DNA of 5,863 nt, taken from positions 1-5,863 of the forward strand of contig JAFRLP010000481.1 of assembly GCA_017431185.1 (NCBI GenBank). Reading direction: 5' to 3'. A model generated the notes under the pieces. It made no database searches. It was not told where the DNA came from and saw nothing but the letters and a program-made list of their open reading frames with translations. Both the position numbers and the translations under genes were made by a program. Positions 5,639 to 5,863 of this stretch are shown here, one piece after another. The stretch comes from Victivallales bacterium (GTDB taxonomy: Bacteria; Verrucomicrobiota; Lentisphaeria; Oligosphaerales; Oligosphaeraceae). Each line of letters begins with the position of its first letter. The first letter of the stretch is position 1.

Positions 5639-5863
5639 TCAAAGATGCTTACTTAACTCAAAAGGCATGTCTCCCTGGTATGCAACATCGCAACCCATCA
5701 GAGTGCCAAACCAAGTTCCTCTTGCGCCAGGCAGTGAGGTGATTCCACAGGCTGCGCCTGCCTCAAGGGCAAGGGTTGTACAATTGCGGCTTGACGGCAG
5801 TGTCCAATGAATGAGGCTTGTCGAGCCTTTGGTGACATCGCACAGGGTGCCAAGGCGGTAATC
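5639..5863 (-). CDS. C-terminal part of an unrecognised protein (5' end beyond the window)
   Basis: From the right edge one minus-strand frame runs 74 codons to a TGA at 5641-5639, ending in PFELSKHL. A second minus-strand frame is also open for most of this stretch, but the chosen frame is rich in RNY-type codons (GAT, GGC, ACC, GTC, GCC, ATC) as expected for real coding sequence, and its stop falls where the composition changes abruptly to A/T-rich intergenic DNA. The visible tail is rich in Gly, Thr and Leu and has five cysteines, with GTWFGTLMGCDVAYQGDMPF as its most distinctive stretch. I recognise no family. The next gene on the same strand starts 49 bp downstream with no terminator between, so it may head a three-gene operon. 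Being coding is likely; the function is unknown. Confidence 0.7.
   Translation of the reverse strand, partial: DYRLGTLCDVTKGSTSLIHWTLPSSRNCTTLALEAGAACGITSLPGARGTWFGTLMGCDVAYQGDMPFELSKHL

Overview
The window most likely comes from a bacterium of the PVC group (Lentisphaerota or Verrucomicrobiota-like). That placement is an inference. It rests on a ribose-5-phosphate isomerase B / serine hydroxymethyltransferase fusion, on a large exported TPR protein whose middle domain resembles one I loosely recall from Planctomycetes/Verrucomicrobia/Lentisphaerae proteins, and on the mix of GC-rich housekeeping genes with more AT-rich secreted-protein genes. No 16S rRNA or other strong marker is present.

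Layout, left to right. (1) 1-824, minus strand: the N-terminal 274 codons of an RpiB-GlyA fusion whose 3' end lies off the left edge. (2) 825-1022: a 198-bp divergent intergenic region with A/T tracts and weak candidate promoters facing both ways. (3) 1023-1790, plus strand: a complete radC-family gene with a strong Shine-Dalgarno sequence. (4) 1747-5863, minus strand: three genes transcribed right to left. First comes the C-terminal 74 codons of an unrecognised gene (5639-5863). After 49 bp comes a 298-residue exported protein of unknown family (4693-5589). Directly abutting it is a 981-residue exported TPR/beta-domain protein (1747-4692). The last gene converges on radC, and their 3' coding ends overlap by 44 bp. 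A strong GC-rich hairpin sits inside that overlap.

How the genes fit together. RpiB-GlyA would join a pentose-phosphate isomerase to the serine/glycine and one-carbon enzyme on one polypeptide. RadC is a standalone gene of a conserved but functionally unsettled family. The two complete minus-strand genes both begin with apparent signal peptides, and the second starts at the base after the first one's stop codon, so they probably act together in the periplasm or at the cell surface. Their function cannot be read from the sequence. I see no tRNA, rRNA, CRISPR array, insertion sequence or attachment site. The best candidates for undescribed biology are the two-gene exported module (4692-5589 and its large partner) and the metabolic gene fusion.
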